A stretch of DNA of 62,000 bases from Glandiceps talaboti (taxonomy: Eukaryota; Hemichordata; Enteropneusta; Spengelidae): contig NC_135558.1 of the NCBI RefSeq assembly GCF_964340395.1, positions 2,847,501 through 2,909,500 of the forward strand, read 5' to 3'. The position numbers were made by a program, and so were the translations under genes. A model generated the notes under the pieces. The model worked only from the letters and a program-made list of their open reading frames with translations, did not search any database and had not been told where the DNA came from. Below are positions 1 through 15,375 of the stretch, piece by piece (position 1 is the first letter of the stretch; each line of letters starts with the position of its first letter).

Positions 1-260
<260 letters not shown>

Positions 261-261
<1 letters not shown>

Positions 262-2600
262 CATGGTGTACTTGTTTTGATAAGTATCGAGCAATATAAG
301 TGATATAGTATATGTACACAGAATATCATGCATTCTTGTCGAGAAAAACATTTAAAAAGCCATTTCCGTTTACGTAATGAAAAGTGATATGTGATATGCG
401 TTACATATGTGAACCAAAGTTGCCGTAAAAGGGACAGTGGTTTATGATGCTAGATGGAATGCTTTACGATGATAAACACTTGACAAAACCTCTGCCGTAA
501 ATTAAACTTATTGATTTAGATAAATATCAAGTGACTGTGCCAGACATCACGTAAACCATGAATGAAATATGTTGTGGGATCTAGTGGGTACGTTTAGGAG
601 AGATACATTTACAATAAAAGCCGTCCTACATGTATCTAAACACGGTTACATTTCAATATTTGCTACATTTCTAGCAGTTCGTTGCGAAAATATACATTGT
701 AACAATAAACTCTTGTTTTCAGGCATTTCAATGGATTAAAATGTAACAATTGCACGTAATTTTGTCAGAAGATATTGATCAGATAAGATTCTTTATGAGC
801 CAGACGATACTAATTAAGCCAAGAGTTTATGTTAGTACGGTAGGTGTCAAACGCGATACTAAAATATTATGGTGATGTTCGTAAACATTTCGTAGAACAA
901 TTTCATTTTAAATACCTGTCACTCAAGTAAGTGTTGACAAAATTACGATAATATATCTGAGGTTCGTCTAACGCTGATTGTTGGTGTTTATCTCAGCAAT
1001 TGTGTATTTGTAAATACGAAATGCCCCAAAGCTCCTACACGAAAAGCTACGACAAGATACTCGTTGGTTACAATACTCGTTGGTTACAATACTTCTGAGA
1101 TAATTTAGTGAGACGTAAGAGTAGGAATTGAAATTATTGTATGTATATGTGCAGTCGACGAATACAATATACCGACTGTATTGTATACATTTGACTTATT
1201 GTCTGACAAGACCTGGTTTCTCTGGAATAGGATTCTAAAAAAAATGACCTCGGATATTTTGGCAAGAAAATTTAACTAGAAGTAAATTATCGCCAATTTT
1301 ACCTTTTTGAACTAGCTCAGAGATAGTCGGGTTGTCGGCAACAGGCGGTTTTTTTTTATTTGGCCTTATTTACGAATCAACGAACTGAAAATTAAGTGGA
1401 TTTTGAAGAGGCCATTTTTCTTTCGTTGCTGTTGATGTCCACTCCTGCAATGCAACCGTAATTTCGAGGTACAACTACTAAGATGGTCAAGTAGTAATCT
1501 TTAAGTTTACAGTAAAAAGGACTTAATTTTTTGTAAATCTGCCTAGGCCATGGCCATTAAAATATAGATACGTTTCTTGATAATAACACCAATATTTCTA
1601 TTTGGGTTTCTCTTCTCGTTAAAAGAAACAATCAAACAGTCTATTTACACATCATTTAGATGAAATTTTTTTTTCATAATTTGGTGGAGACTTTATCCAG
1701 TTTCGAATATAACATATCATTTGGTTGACCCTTGAGTTTTATTCAGTAGATAAATATTAAGTTTGAAAACAGGATAGAATGCAGACACACACAATTAATG
1801 GAGAATGAAGCTTACTATACCTACGTCAACATATGACATAAAACATGCCAAAAATATCAACAAAAATATTATGATACGAAAAGTTGGAAAAAGTAAAAAT
1901 ATAGATAGTTAAACACTGAGATGAATACCTGTCATAAAATGAAATTTGGTTCCGTACCCCCTCCCCCCCGTGCATGTGTCAGTTCCACCATTTTCTTTGT
2001 ATAGAATTTCTTTTAGGCAACCACTCATGGAAAGGTAATAATTCTATGAACTGAATGATTAGATGAAACTAGGCCATGCAAATACGGCATGAAATATTAA
2101 TGTAATTATAAATTGTAGCGATATTTTACCTAAATAAATTTAAAATGTAAATTGCGCTTATTATACCGTTAAGCTGTGTCAAGGTCACTAGTTTATTTGC
2201 AGTATATATCTCCAATGAATACAAACAGTGCATAATGGTGATTATGGTAAAAAAAAAAACGTTGTTTCCGGCAAGATGATTTAAGATAATTATGGTGTTT
2301 CGATATCAATATCAAGTGTGTTGTATATTCGGTGATGAATATATTAATATCATTAGACTATTATTGTAAACTGTCTTACTATACTTTACAAGCTCTACGT
2401 TTTTTCATTGACCCTTCACCAGGTGGTGGAGGGCCAGGTGGAGGGTCTATGGTTTTCTAAGTATGAAACTGTATCAAACACTTGGGTTCCAAAAAAAATA
2501 CATTTTCAACTCTTTGACTTCCTATAACCTGTAATGACGTGGGAATTATTTATTCAAGTAGAGTTGAAATTATACAATACAATACAATTGGCCTTACTTA
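261..2600. other. Non-coding DNA, no gene recognised
   Basis: AT-rich unique-looking DNA with stops in all frames. No exon with a recognisable protein motif, no tRNA-like A/B boxes and no clear transposon ends were seen. A 16-bp unit (ACTCGTTGGTTACAAT) is duplicated in tandem near 1062-1092. Confidence 0.6.
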
Positions 2601-2604
2601 CAAC

Positions 2605-2693
<89 letters not shown>

Positions 2694-2819
2694 GGTGGTG
2701 GTGGTGGCATATATATTATACATACATACATACATACATACATACATACATACATACATACATACATACATACATACATACATACATACATACATACATA
2801 CATACATACATACATACAT

Positions 2820-2850
<31 letters not shown>

Positions 2851-3133
2851 TACATACATACATACATACATACATACATACATACATACATACAATGATA
2901 CATACATACATACATACATACATACATACATACATACATACAATGATACATACATACATACATACATACATACATACATACATACATACATACATACATA
3001 CATACATACATACATACATACATACATACATACATACATACATACATACATACATACATACATACATACATACGGGTAGGTGGGTGGATGGATGGGTGGA
3101 CGGACGGAAGCGGGATGGTTCTCTGTGTGTGTC

Positions 3134-3190
<57 letters not shown>
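2605..3190. repeat. Compound microsatellite ATG/GTG/CATA/CAGA/GT
   Basis: In order: ATG repeats (2605-2678), GTG repeats (to about 2708), about 350 bp of CATA repeats (2720-3073) interrupted by a CAGA tract (2821-2848) and two ATGATA breaks, a short GGTGGGTGGATG stretch, and a GT tract (about 3122-3189). Long open frames here encode only homopolymeric Met/Val or Tyr-Ile-His-Thr peptides and are not genes. Confidence 0.97.
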
Positions 3191-3199
3191 TTGACTAAA

Positions 3200-6100
3200 T
3201 ATCTGTCTGTCTTTGTCTTAATTCGCTGTTTGGCATCTACCCATCGTAACGGCAGTAGAATAGCCTGACATTCGTAGTGTACTTGGCACTGTGGTCGTAC
3301 TGAGTCTGCCATGACCTAGACAGTCTATTTATAGTTGGACACTGGCTTTCATGTAGGAATTTATAACTATATTGTTGGACGTGATAATATTTTGAATCGT
3401 TCCCTAATCATTCTGTTTTAGATGACCTCACGTGTAACTCATGTCCCATTTCCACCGGTGTGCGTGTCTTGAATTCGTTCAATATAAAGAGATATTGTCC
3501 CAGCTGCTGCATATGGTCTATTTCAGCTGTAAACAAACTGGTCAACAGTGTACACGCTGATGTACTGGATTTGGCAAATTTAGCAACATTACAAAATAGG
3601 TAAAAGTGACGGATTAGCTTTATAATGCTACTATTTTGAAATAGATATTAAGTTTTATTTGCTTCAATAGACGGAATCTGTCCCCTGATAAGATAAACAT
3701 ATACAAAACACGATCATATAAACGCATGTTAAAGCATGTCTTTCTAATATTAAACAGAATACTTTTTCGATACTACACATAATAATAACTAAATGGTTGG
3801 TAGGCTCAAAATTCTATTTATGGGCTTAGGCTACTGTCTGTATGTATAGCTCATTTAAAATGACACAGTCTCGGTGTAACATAGGCCCCCATTTTCAGAT
3901 AAAGTTTGTGTACAATACATAACACTTATTCTGAATCTCAAATATAGTGTGGTGGAGATGGTAAAATGGCTTGGCAGCAAAACGGACACACTAATGGCGT
4001 TTTTCCCATATTTTTTTGGAACGGAAGCAATAGCTACAAACAGTGTCTAAATGTCTTTTGTTTTAGTATATCATACTCTAGTATAATCAGTTTCTAGATA
4101 CGATTCAACAGATTTTTAGTAGTTAGGACGATGTAATAATGTTCACGTTACAGCCTGTATACCTTTAAATATGCAACTAAAATACCACAGTTCAAGGTTG
4201 CATATATAGATACTGTTTTGAACTTTTAACACGTACGATGTATCATCTGTCTACTTCGTCACAATTGTTTGCAAGCGTGACTCTTGTCAGGGAAAGAAAA
4301 ATGTTGTATTATCACCTAATTAGTTTTTTTCCTTCATATTTCATAAAATTAGGTATGATGTTATATGTGAGTATACACTGAATGTTTATTGATCATAATT
4401 CATAATTCAACATATTATGAGAAATTAAAAACGATGCTGCAATTATGGTTGCAGTCAACGGACCTATTATCAACTGCTGTAATATCAGGTGTCATATTAC
4501 AATGAGGCATGAATACGAGACTTTGAATCATCACGGCTAAGTATTATTGATAAGCTGTGGTATTTGTATTGACCATTAAATACTGAATAGAAGACCTTTA
4601 AACTCTATCCAAACAGATAGATGAATGGTTGTGATCTGTGTGATCTATAGGAGAATCGTTATCGGGCAAGTCAATACGACTCTCTAAAGAGCTCCTAACC
4701 ATAGTAGTCCGTGGTTAGGCGTACGTGCTACCAATTTCCACAATGTATAGAGACATTTAGCACAGAGATTTGACTATTTGACTCTGTTCTGACTGACAGC
4801 TGTTCTTGCGAACGACATCGTCGAACACGACACTACACATGTGACCCTTTAATAATACTGAGTCCGAGCCACGCTAAACAGTGCCAGGACAGTTTGCGCG
4901 GTTTCCTTATCATTTTTCTATATAAAATTTTTCTGTATAAAATTACTGTATTTTTCGGACGAAATAAAACAACTAAGCAAATAAAATGTGACATTTATGG
5001 CAAGATTTGACCTTCAAACTTGTAAATATATTTCCATTTTCAGTGATAATATTCAATGTCAACTGTTATTATTACGTAACCACACTTTGCTATTCTAATA
5101 TAACATGCTCGCACAGGAATAAATAGTAGAACATGACTTCCTCAAATATGTTAAGCAAAAGTAAACAAAAGTCTATTCATGTGATACAATAGATTTATAG
5201 AAAGTGGAAAGATAAATAGATCAATTATGATTGTTTCTTTCAAAATATCTCGGTGCTTTTTTAAAAAAAAAAGTGGCCTAGAGTATAGCGTTAACCTAAA
5301 CAATACGGCCATTAAAATTGATATTTTAAGATATATGCGATCAATGCCTTTATCCTGTGTGGGGAGTTAAATTTTCTTCTTCAAATAACTCACTGCTTGA
5401 CCACCTATTAATGATAAGAGACTGACACTTTCAGATTGTGGTCAAAGTATACAGTACTAGTATCAGGTTGTATAGCATGATCATGTGTTGATTTCTTTTC
5501 GACGTGACAAAGAAAATATTTACATAACAAAAGAACAGTGAGAATGTTATTTATCGCGACTGGAATGTACCTTGTCTGTGGTACACGGTATTAAAATACT
5601 AGAGTCGCTATTTTGAACGACAGCAAATGACGGACGGTACCACGATGTACTAAATGTGATGACACGGATACCGCAAGTCTAATTTCACTTTTAAAAGACT
5701 CTATTGTCATTGTAACCACTAACACTAACACTGACAGCCATAGATATACAGTGTCCCGTGGCGTTGGCACCCCACTTCAATGAATGGAGTGTCAATGTAT
5801 GCCAACTCACTGTGACTACCATACATTTAACCATAGAGGTTTACTTCCATGCAGTCATTGTTATTTTCCAAACATTATATTCATATTAAATGAAACATTG
5901 GCTTTTATGAATATAAATTATAAATAGAATACATTTGTATTCGTTAGGCATATGTAGTGCCATGCTTAACGCTTGGTCCTACTGTTCGTGACGGCCAGCC
6001 GACATTGACGTGAGTAACACTCATATCGTAACGCACCGTCTACTTATTTAGCCGAAATCGAGAAAGTTTCTGAAACAATATTAATATTAAACGATGGCGG

Positions 6101-8300
6101 ACAAGCAGTATTTGGGTACATGTTCTACAGTTGTAGCAAACAAACCGACGGTGATACCACCACTGGACGTCCTGCGAGATAGAACACAGCGGGACCTTCT
6201 ATTAAGATATTGATAGGTACCGTACTATCTATCTATCTTCTGATCGATCGAAAATAAGGGTCGACATATTGATAGCTGGTCAGAATACGTTGCACTTACC
6301 CATGGTGAAGTTGGAAGACGGCTTAATATCCTAGAGGAATGGAATCTATGATAGCTTTATGACTACATGAGTTGGTGTCGACCCGTACATTTCACAGCAT
6401 ACACACAGAGAGCTCTTTTGGTCCTGTCCCATTACGCATATAAAAGAACACATTTAAATAACAGAAGAGTGTTCAATAAAAACTACTTTTACCTCGGCTT
6501 GATTGGTGGCTACAGATTCCTGCGAAGCCACCGGTGTCAGATGAGGCCTTCAAACCAATTTGCATATATGAGTCTGCTGAACTGCGTCATATAACAAATA
6601 CACAGACATTCATAGTTCGACGACAATATAACCCAAGTTGACGATTATTCGCTTTTCTCTAAATTCCCATTGTATATAGAATAGTTTGGTAAGATGTTCC
6701 GTTATTAAAGTTCATTTTAGTACGTCCTACAAGGGTACAGCAGAAGCAGGCATTTGCGATGTTAATACCACCGACGGAGATAACTAACTGCGCTACGACG
6801 AACGAACTCAGAGAGCGGTCCCTTGGGCCAGCAATTGCACTCAATTAAATTAATTGATGATTGCTAATAATATAAAGCAACACATTATATTATGGAGATT
6901 CAGAAGGAAACTCCTCATGTATGGCACGTGACTTCAGTTCGAGTGAGAGAGAGAGAGACGATCTGGTGACGTGGAAACCCCTCCCTATATATAAGAGTTG
7001 TCATTATAATACTTTTTCTTTTGGGACTTGGAATACCTAGATTAGCTTACCTGTATTGAATAACTAAGTATCTGGTAAGCATTTGGACATGTTTTATTTA
7101 ACGCTGAATATTGTCCGTCATTGTTTTTGCTTTTTTAAAAACGTTCAATAATTATACATTTTCAAACAGGGATAAACTCAACAATAGGTCGTGTACAAAA
7201 CAATATACCTGTCTAAAAACAAACAAACAAACTAACAAACTAACTAACTAACTAACAATTCAATTGTGTACAGTAACGAGTAGACGAATGATACCTCATT
7301 CATCGTTTCATTTGAAATATGAATACATTAGCTTATTATAATGCTCTGCACGCAGCTGTTTAAAAAGCGGGGTTTTGTGAATATTAAATACCGTGTCGGC
7401 AGATGTCACTTGCAGTACGACAAAATTGATAGTACATTGGTGGTGGTTTCAATGTTAATGAACGCGACTCGGTTCACGTGTAAACAGATCTATCTGTACC
7501 TTCTCACTTCTACCTTTTGGCGACACGTCCGTCACTTTAAAATGGGGAACTCGTTTTAATAAACAAATCCATTTAAATGGACGGAACGATAGATCGGCAT
7601 CTTGACCCAAAACGTTCCACTTGAATAGCCAAATCGATAACTTCAATAATCATACAGTTTCTATGGAAACAGGGACATTTGTCAAAGTTTACGTTCGTCA
7701 TATGGACCAATAGTTGTCAATATAGTTTTTTTTTTGTGTGTGAGAAATTTATGCGAAGATTATAAATGACGATTTATAGCGTACACGCCATACTGTCACC
7801 TCCTCCGTGTTACCATAGACAGTTCTCAGTGCACTGTCTATGGTGTTGCTGGGTTCTAACTTCAGGATGCTGATACACTTCGTAGGTTGATACCACACAC
7901 CCACGCGTCTTTGGGTGTACCATTGAGGATCGAACATGACCATCGCGTTACGTGGAGATGAACATATGTGTCAAATTCAAACGCGATACACCAATTATCA
8001 CCAGCTCACCATACGAATACATATATTATGTGTATCGATATATTTTACTTTAATAAAAACATAATTATTCAAAACCTGAAACGACTAGAATAAGGAAGCA
8101 GTTAAATTAATTAAGTACGATCCTGTAACAGACATTCGTAAAATATGCTCGACGTTTCGGATGAGATCCCTTTCACTGATCAGGCTACAACCAGCGAAAA
8201 AACACATACACTGATCAGGCTACAACCAGCGAAAAAACACATACCCATTACATATGTCAGCAAGTTGCCAAAGCATAATCACCACATGAGCCAGGATCCC
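3200..8300. other. Non-coding DNA, no gene recognised
   Basis: About 5 kb with only short open frames, none with a recognisable domain or a homologue I know. Visible structure: a hairpin with 11-bp arms CCATAGACAGT/ACTGTCTATGG at about 7812-7843, and a 35-bp unit starting CTGATCAGGCTACAACC that is directly duplicated at about 8176-8246. Confidence 0.6.
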
Positions 8301-8308
8301 ATAACTGT

Positions 8309-8310
8309 AT

Positions 8311-8390
<80 letters not shown>
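8309..8390. repeat. ATTT microsatellite
   Basis: About 80 bp of uninterrupted ATTT units. The open frame through it (Leu-Phe-Ile-Tyr repeats) is a repeat artefact. Confidence 0.96.
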
Positions 8391-8415
8391 TGTTTAGATA
8401 TTATAACGATCGAGT

Positions 8416-9222
8416 ATGACTGTTACTGTGACTGTTACTGTGACTTACTGTGACTGTTACTGTTACTGTTACTGTGACTGTGTTACTGTGACTGTTACTG
8501 TGACTGTGTCACTGTGACTGTTACTGTGTTACTGTGACTGTGTTACTGTGTTATTGTGACTGTTACTGTGTTACTGCGACAGTGTTACTGTGTTACTGTG
8601 ACAGTGTTACTGTGACTGTGTTACTGTGACTGTTACTGTGTTACTATGACTGTTATTGTGACTGTGTTACTGTTACTGTGTTACTGTTACTTTACTGTGA
8701 CTGTTACTGTGACTGTTACTGTGACTGTGTTACTATGACTTACTGTGACAGTGTTACTGAAACTGTTACTATGATTTTGTTACTGTGACTGTGTCACGGT
8801 GACTGTTACTGTGACTGTGTTACTGTGACTGTTACTGTGACTTACTGTGACTATGTTACTGTGACTGTGTTACTGTGACTGTTACTGTGACTGTGTTACT
8901 ATGACTGTGTTACTGTGACTGTTACTGTGACTGTGACTGTTATGTTACTGTTATGTTACTGTTACTGTTATGTCACTGTCTCTGTTACTGTTACTGTTAT
9001 GTCACTGTCTCTGTTACTGTTACTGTTACTGTTACTGTTACTGTCACTGTTACTGTCACTGTCTCTGTTACTGTTACTGTTACTGTTATGTCACTGTCTC
9101 TGTTACTGTTACTGTTATGTCACTGTCTCTGTTACTGTTACTGTTACTGTTACTGTCACTGTCACTGTCACTGTCACTGTCACTGTTACTGTCACTGTTA
9201 CTGTTACTGTTACTATTATGTT
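8416..9222. repeat. Degenerate TGTGAC/TGTTAC hexamer satellite
   Basis: About 800 bp built from the hexamers TGTGAC and TGTTAC. In the right half (from about 8940) the mix changes to TGTTAC, TGTCAC, TGTTATG and TGTCTC. The frame stays open in all three plus-strand registers because the unit lacks stop codons; nothing suggests translation. Confidence 0.95.
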
Positions 9223-9249
9223 ATAACTTCCATAGATATAACAAAGTGA

Positions 9250-12240
9250 TACAAAGTATTGCCCAAATCTTCTTGAGAGGCACTGCTCCTACTGTTGTTT
9301 TTTGTATCAGTTGCAGTGTTATTTCTACTCAGAAAAGTTTGTCATTGTCTGAAGTCTTTCCTTGACTAACTTTATTGAAGCAAACGCATCGGCGGTTTTT
9401 CGCGTACTTGTATCAAGCAATTCAGGTATACACGAATTTTCTTGATATATGACCTACCAAGGGAATTTGCCAATGGATAGAAAACCTTGGCAATACAATA
9501 ATTGGACAGTAATCTTATTCCTTGCCTTCCTAGACTTTTAATTAATATGTTGTTTCAAACAATTGCAATAGTACCTCAAAGATAAAATATTAGATAAATC
9601 TATTTTTATCTGCGTGATTGTTAAGTACGTGCTACGCAACATTAAAATCTAAAAAATATTTCTAAAAGAAATAAAAGAGCACACATATAAACAAATAAAA
9701 CAAATGGCCTCGTAATGTCGAATTTTTTTCGAAAGTAAAATCAAGGATATGCAGCTAAGATCCATGAAACGCACGTGAATTGTACCCACTTGACGACGTG
9801 CTGTTTAGATCCAGAGGCTTCTAAGATTCATAAAGTCATAAAAACTGTCAACCCCAATCCTTGTTGATTATATAAGCTGTTCTTGGGACACGGTTATTTT
9901 TGATACTTCTCGACTTCGTTATCACAAAGGGTTTGATTACTTTTTATTAACAAACTAAATTGCAAAACACTACTAAAATAAGGTAATAGTGAAAATAACC
10001 TAGTATTTGTACAAAAGTGTTTCACCTTTATCTCCGTGACATATTGCCAATATGCCATCTGTCATACATAATAGTTGCCATCTTGTCATTAATATTTTTA
10101 ATACACACATTATAAGTTCTGTATCATGTTTTTTTTCTGTTTTTTTTAAAAACATTTTTATTTGATCTTCATTGAATGAGGTCAAACTCAATTAGTTGTT
10201 TTGTTCCCATATTTCCACGTCTGCTCATTTACAAATATATTCTGTTTTTTACTTAATTTTTATAATTTCAGTTGTATAATTTTAATCGAGTGGAAATAAA
10301 GTATTATTGTTATCAATAACTCTGATCATTCAAATGCGAATTCTTCAAAGTAGTAAAAATACAGAAAAGTTTTGTAAACCCACAATGTGGTCAAATAAAA
10401 CTAATATAAAGTTCGACCGTGAGAAGAAACCCAGTTTAGAAAAAGCAGTATCCCTATACTAGTACTAGCCAAAACATATTTTACTGTGACGTAACCGTTA
10501 CGTACGTCAGTTAGCGCTACCGTAAAAAGGACAGAAACTATTTTACGACGATGGAAAAGAAGGATATGCAAACGACATACCACAACTTCTATTTGTACTT
10601 TCAGAAATCATGGGCCCTTGAAATCAACAGGTAGTTGTTTATTTCAGGCGATAGTTAATGTCAATATTTACAAGTTGTCTGGGTATATTGTACAATAGCA
10701 AACACATTGCATTGGCTGACCGAAAGACGTGGTATGTTACTAAATCAACACAATTAATAATAATAATAACAATATTATATGTACTCATTATACACATTCT
10801 TCCAAGAGCTCCCGCACAATATCATACATATGGTTCATTCTACGACGACGTCAAGATCTCAGAGACCAGGTCGGATAAAATGTCAGTAGCATGGACAGCG
10901 TCAACTGCATATCCAAAGTAATTATTGTTTTTGGTTTATATTATAGCTAGCTTAGCATACAGTCCTATAAAGTCATGGAGGTTTTAGCAAGAACTAGCTG
11001 TTTTAATTGGAGAACATTTTAGATGTCCAGTTTTGCCATATGTGACGACTTTGGCCTCTACTTTTGTCATATTGAATCACCAATAGGTAAACTGTTGGGC
11101 AGCTTTATATTAAGTGATGACATAACATGTTGAAAAACAACACTGAACTATAAATCTACGTAAACACGCTTATATAAATATGATGCAAATTTGTATTTAG
11201 TCGGCGTCAAACGTTATTTTTCTGCCGCTGTGTATTAAATGTTTGTAACTCTGCGCTCAATTCAAGCGTTTCAACATTTACAGCTATTGCAACTTTAAAT
11301 TATGTGTTTGGCGGGTTGACCTGCCGTCTGTGACTTTTGACCGTTACTGTTCACCCTACACGAGACCGGATGCATCACTTTTCTTTGTAATCACTACATG
11401 CAGACATGTTAGTTACAGCCTAGGAACAAACAAACAAACAAACAAACGTGCATGAACAATACCGTAACGGATAACCATTATTCATTCCGGACATGTGGAA
11501 AGTAGTTACAACGTTTTTATCGACATATACCCCGGAGTGCTACTCGAGGAATGTCCATCGATAGTCAAACAGTGCGCCCCATGTGATACAATTGTAATAT
11601 ACTTACTCCTTGTACTGGAGGTTTATTATGCTAGCTGTTGTCAACTACAAGAGTTAGCACAGTCACAACTCCAGCTCCATGGATATTATGGTTTAATGAC
11701 AAATTGCAAATGGCTTTAACCCAAACTTGCACCTAATGATTGACATTTGAGCGCCCCCATGTGACACAATTTTGATAATATACTTACTCCTTGTTTCCTT
11801 TGATACCGGCATGGTCTGACTCTAAGTAAAATGGATCATCAATATCTGATGCATCATATAATTTTTTACTATACTGAGTATCCACTTCTTCGTCAAGTGA
11901 GTCATATTTCCTTTTCAATCCTAGTATTTTGGTTCACTAGTCTGTACTTTCTGCTGAGTATAAACATTTCTTTGATCAAAAATATAACTGAACATTGCAC
12001 CATATACATCAGTGAAGATGTAAACTTTTCTGGCCTAACTAACCACCAACATGTATGTGTATCTGGTCGAGGCTAACCAAATTACACATTCTAAGTATGG
12101 TTATGATATTATGCAACTTTAAAAAGGCGGGGGGGGGGGTTGATTTTGTCCTAGCTGATTTAATTTATGTCTAGGAAGTCACGAAAAAGTCACTTCATCA
12201 CCTCGGCATCTCGCGACTTCTTTAAAAATTAACAGGCCGC
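9250..12240. other. Non-coding DNA, no gene recognised
   Basis: AT-rich sequence with only short open frames without recognisable domains. Short features: AAAC repeats near 11427-11447 and a poly-G tract near 12128-12139. Confidence 0.55.
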
Positions 12241-12243
12241 GGT

Positions 12244-12930
12244 AGACTGCATGGGTTTTCTGGGTAAATAAATCAGCCCTGAACGCTGGGTAGGGAATTT
12301 TGCGTACATAAATCAGCTCTGAACCAACCACTGTACACTGGGTAGGGAATTCTGGATATATAAATCGGCCCTGAACCAACCACTGTACACTGGGTAGGGA
12401 ATTCTGGGTATATAAGTCGGCCCTGAACCGACCACTGTACACTGGGTAGGGAATTCTGGGTATACAAACCAGTCCTGAACCCCCACTTGAAGCGACCACT
12501 GTACACTGAGTAGGGAATTTTGGGTATACAAACCAGCCTTGAACCGATCACTGTACACTGGGTAGGGAATTCTGGGTATCACCCCTAAACCAACCGCTGT
12601 ACACTGGGTAGGGAATTCTGGGTATACAAACCAGCCCTGAACTGACCAGTGTACACTGGGTAGGGAATTCTGGGTATATAAATCTGCCCTGAACCGACCA
12701 CTGTACTGCACACTGGGTAGGGAATTCTGGGTATATAAATCAGCCCTGAACCGACTGCTGTACACTGGGTCGGGAATTCTGAGTATACAAACCAGCCCTG
12801 AACCGACTGCTGTACACTGGGTAGGGAATTCTGGGTACTAGTATATATATCAGCCCTGAACCGACCGCTGTACACTGGGTAGGGAATTCTGGGTAAATAA
12901 ATCAGCCCTGAGCCAACCACTCTACACTAT
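12244..12930. repeat. 52-bp minisatellite, about 13 copies
   Basis: The unit contains CTGAACC, ACTGTACACTGGGTAGG and GAATTCTGGGTATATAAATC and repeats about every 52 bp with small indels (one copy lacks part of the unit near 12580, one has a duplicated ACTGTACTGCAC near 12700). Because 52 is not a multiple of 3, the minus strand is open in three overlapping frames that encode the same Tyr-Pro-rich peptide in turn, which marks these ORFs as repeat artefacts. Confidence 0.95.
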
Positions 12931-13296
12931 CTAGTAAGCGGTATTTTGACAATTTATAGTGAAAGGTTGTTGGTTGTCTCAAAAAATACCCCAGTTACAG
13001 TTAGGGCAGCTTTAACAAGATATCAGAGGTAAATCAGAGTATACATTTACTGTATATTACATATACTAAGGCAAGTTGTCTATCAGGCTGTTGCCCTTTT
13101 AATAGCTATGACATGATGTGCATTTCAATACACATCATTCCAGGGCAGTGGTCTGTGAAAATACTGAAATAAATACAGCATACATACTGTATATCATTTG
13201 AAATTGTTAAGGCTTTGCCTTACAATATGCATACTGATATTTAACCAAACAAATTACTATAGTACTAATAGATTCATTCATTCCAGTAGAAGGTAT

Positions 13297-13612
<316 letters not shown>

Positions 13613-13619
13613 ACCAGAG

Positions 13620-14470
13620 GTGCTGTTGATCTAATAGATCTGACTAAAGATAAGGCAAATTTATCTCGGGGTGAAGATTTATCTATTTATCATGACCTGA
13701 CCAACATTATTTTGGCTCTGGTGTAAAAACAGAAAAAAAAATATCCCTTCTGTGATTGGATCATTCTCGAAAACCACAGCTGTAATTTCTTCTGCGACAC
13801 TGAAATAATGAGAGGTGTCTTGGACGGTGCCATAAAAGAGGCTGTGGTTTATGAAGATGGGCTGGATTTGAATAAAGAAATTATGTCAGTAATGACTCCA
13901 TGGCAATGTCAAACCATCTTGTATCTGATAAGAAAGTACCATTGTCAAAACTAACAGCTTTTAATAAGTCAACTATTGTCATTTCTTGAATTAACCCTAA
14001 AGGCAGCCATATTATTGTATTAAAGCCCTATCAGCAAATACACCTATGTGGTTCTTTTATTTAAAAAACACACCTTTTGATAGTTATGTAACTGACTACC
14101 TGTCTCATCATTTTAAGGTTGCTACGATGAGAAGCAAATAAAAATAGTCATCCTTATTAGTTAAACTGGCACATTTATTGATGTGGAAATCAATCATATA
14201 CTTCATGTAACAATATCACAATTCTTTTAAAATGCTGCTCACCTATAAATAAATCGCTCATATTACCATGGTGACAAATAAATACTAACTGTGTTCTCAT
14301 ACGAGAGTTATTTGTATTCCATGTTACGTTTGCCATAAAAAAAGATAGACACAGCCTTTACATTTTCACGTCAATCACTATGCATAGACATTAAAATACT
14401 TGTAAAACATATTGTGGCAAGAACAACTAAAAAAGCTCAAATCCATCAGACACACAGAAATAAATTACTG
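13620..14470. other. Non-coding DNA, no gene recognised
   Basis: No gene-like open frame and no recognised repeat. Ordinary AT-rich intergenic sequence. Confidence 0.5.
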
Positions 14471-14473
14471 AAG

Positions 14474-14521
14474 TGTGTGTGTGTGTGTGTGCATGTGGTG
14501 TGCGCATGTGCGCACGCGTGC

Positions 14522-14582
<61 letters not shown>
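14474..14582. repeat. GT/GC alternating purine-pyrimidine tract
   Basis: A GT repeat with a central (GC)n core at about 14512-14536 gives almost 110 bp of alternating purine and pyrimidine. This is a known Z-DNA-prone composition. Cys-Val and His-Thr ORFs over it are artefacts. Confidence 0.95.
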
Positions 14583-14583
<1 letters not shown>

Positions 14584-15148
14584 TGTTTTATCTCCATGAA
14601 GGCTTGTCTGGTCTGATATCATTGGCAAATGGCAGAATTGATATGTCGTGCTGCTTTATAGGTAGTTATTTATATGGTAAAGTAGCATTGAAATCCCTGG
14701 AGAGGATTGTTAAAGGACACCTGGGTCAAGTCCCTTGAATATTCAACATTTATCACAGTGACTACACATCTGATGTCTATGTATGACAGATGTCATATCT
14801 GTAGTGATATATATCAAATTCTTGTCTAGTGTTCACTCATTTCCTGACTGAATGTTTTCTAAATGTTGCATCTTGAGGTACATTTTCCAACACAGAATCT
14901 GATATGATAAAATTCAATACTATTACATGTACAATCATGTTGAATCATTAATGTCAGTAATTAATGAATGGAATAGTCACTGCGACTGAAGTTTAGTGCT
15001 ATTGGCATATATTAAAGTGATTCTTTGGGACTGACTGTCAGTGTTTAAATTCAGATCTCATGCATCGCAGGACTTCTAGAGTAATTTTGACAATACTGTG
15101 AGTGGAGGTGTAATTGGTAACAATACTCTATAGGAACTAGATTAGTGT

Positions 15149-15180
15149 GTGTGATATGTATGGATGGATAGATGGATGTG

Positions 15181-15215
<35 letters not shown>

Positions 15216-15375
15216 TGTATGTATGTATGTATGTATGTATGTATGTATGTATGTATGTATGTATGTATGTATGTGTGTGTGTATGGATGTCGGTAGGCAG
15301 GCAGGTATGTACATGTATGTGGTATGTGTATGTGTATGTGTGCAGGTGTGTGTATATCTGTCTGTCTGTCTGTCC
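15149..15375. repeat. GTAT microsatellite with GATG and GTCT flanks
   Basis: GTAT units from about 15187 to 15272, preceded by GGATGGAT and followed by degenerate GTATGTGT and a short CTGTCTGT tract. It lies about 450 bp beyond the stop codon of the minus-strand Kelch-type gene. Confidence 0.94.

Noticed and set aside
6367-6594. 75-codon ORF and similar 60-100 codon ORFs in the first 15 kb
   Set aside because: Length expected by chance; no domain, no splice partners, no homologue recognised.
8915-9365. Leu/Val/Thr-rich ORFs of up to 131 codons
   Set aside because: Produced by the TGTTAC/TGTCAC hexamer satellite.
12179-12920. Overlapping minus-strand ORFs with repeated YPEFPTQCTVVGSG-like peptides
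   Set aside because: The 52-bp unit is not a multiple of three, so the same peptide appears in three frames in turn; this is a minisatellite, not a repeat protein.
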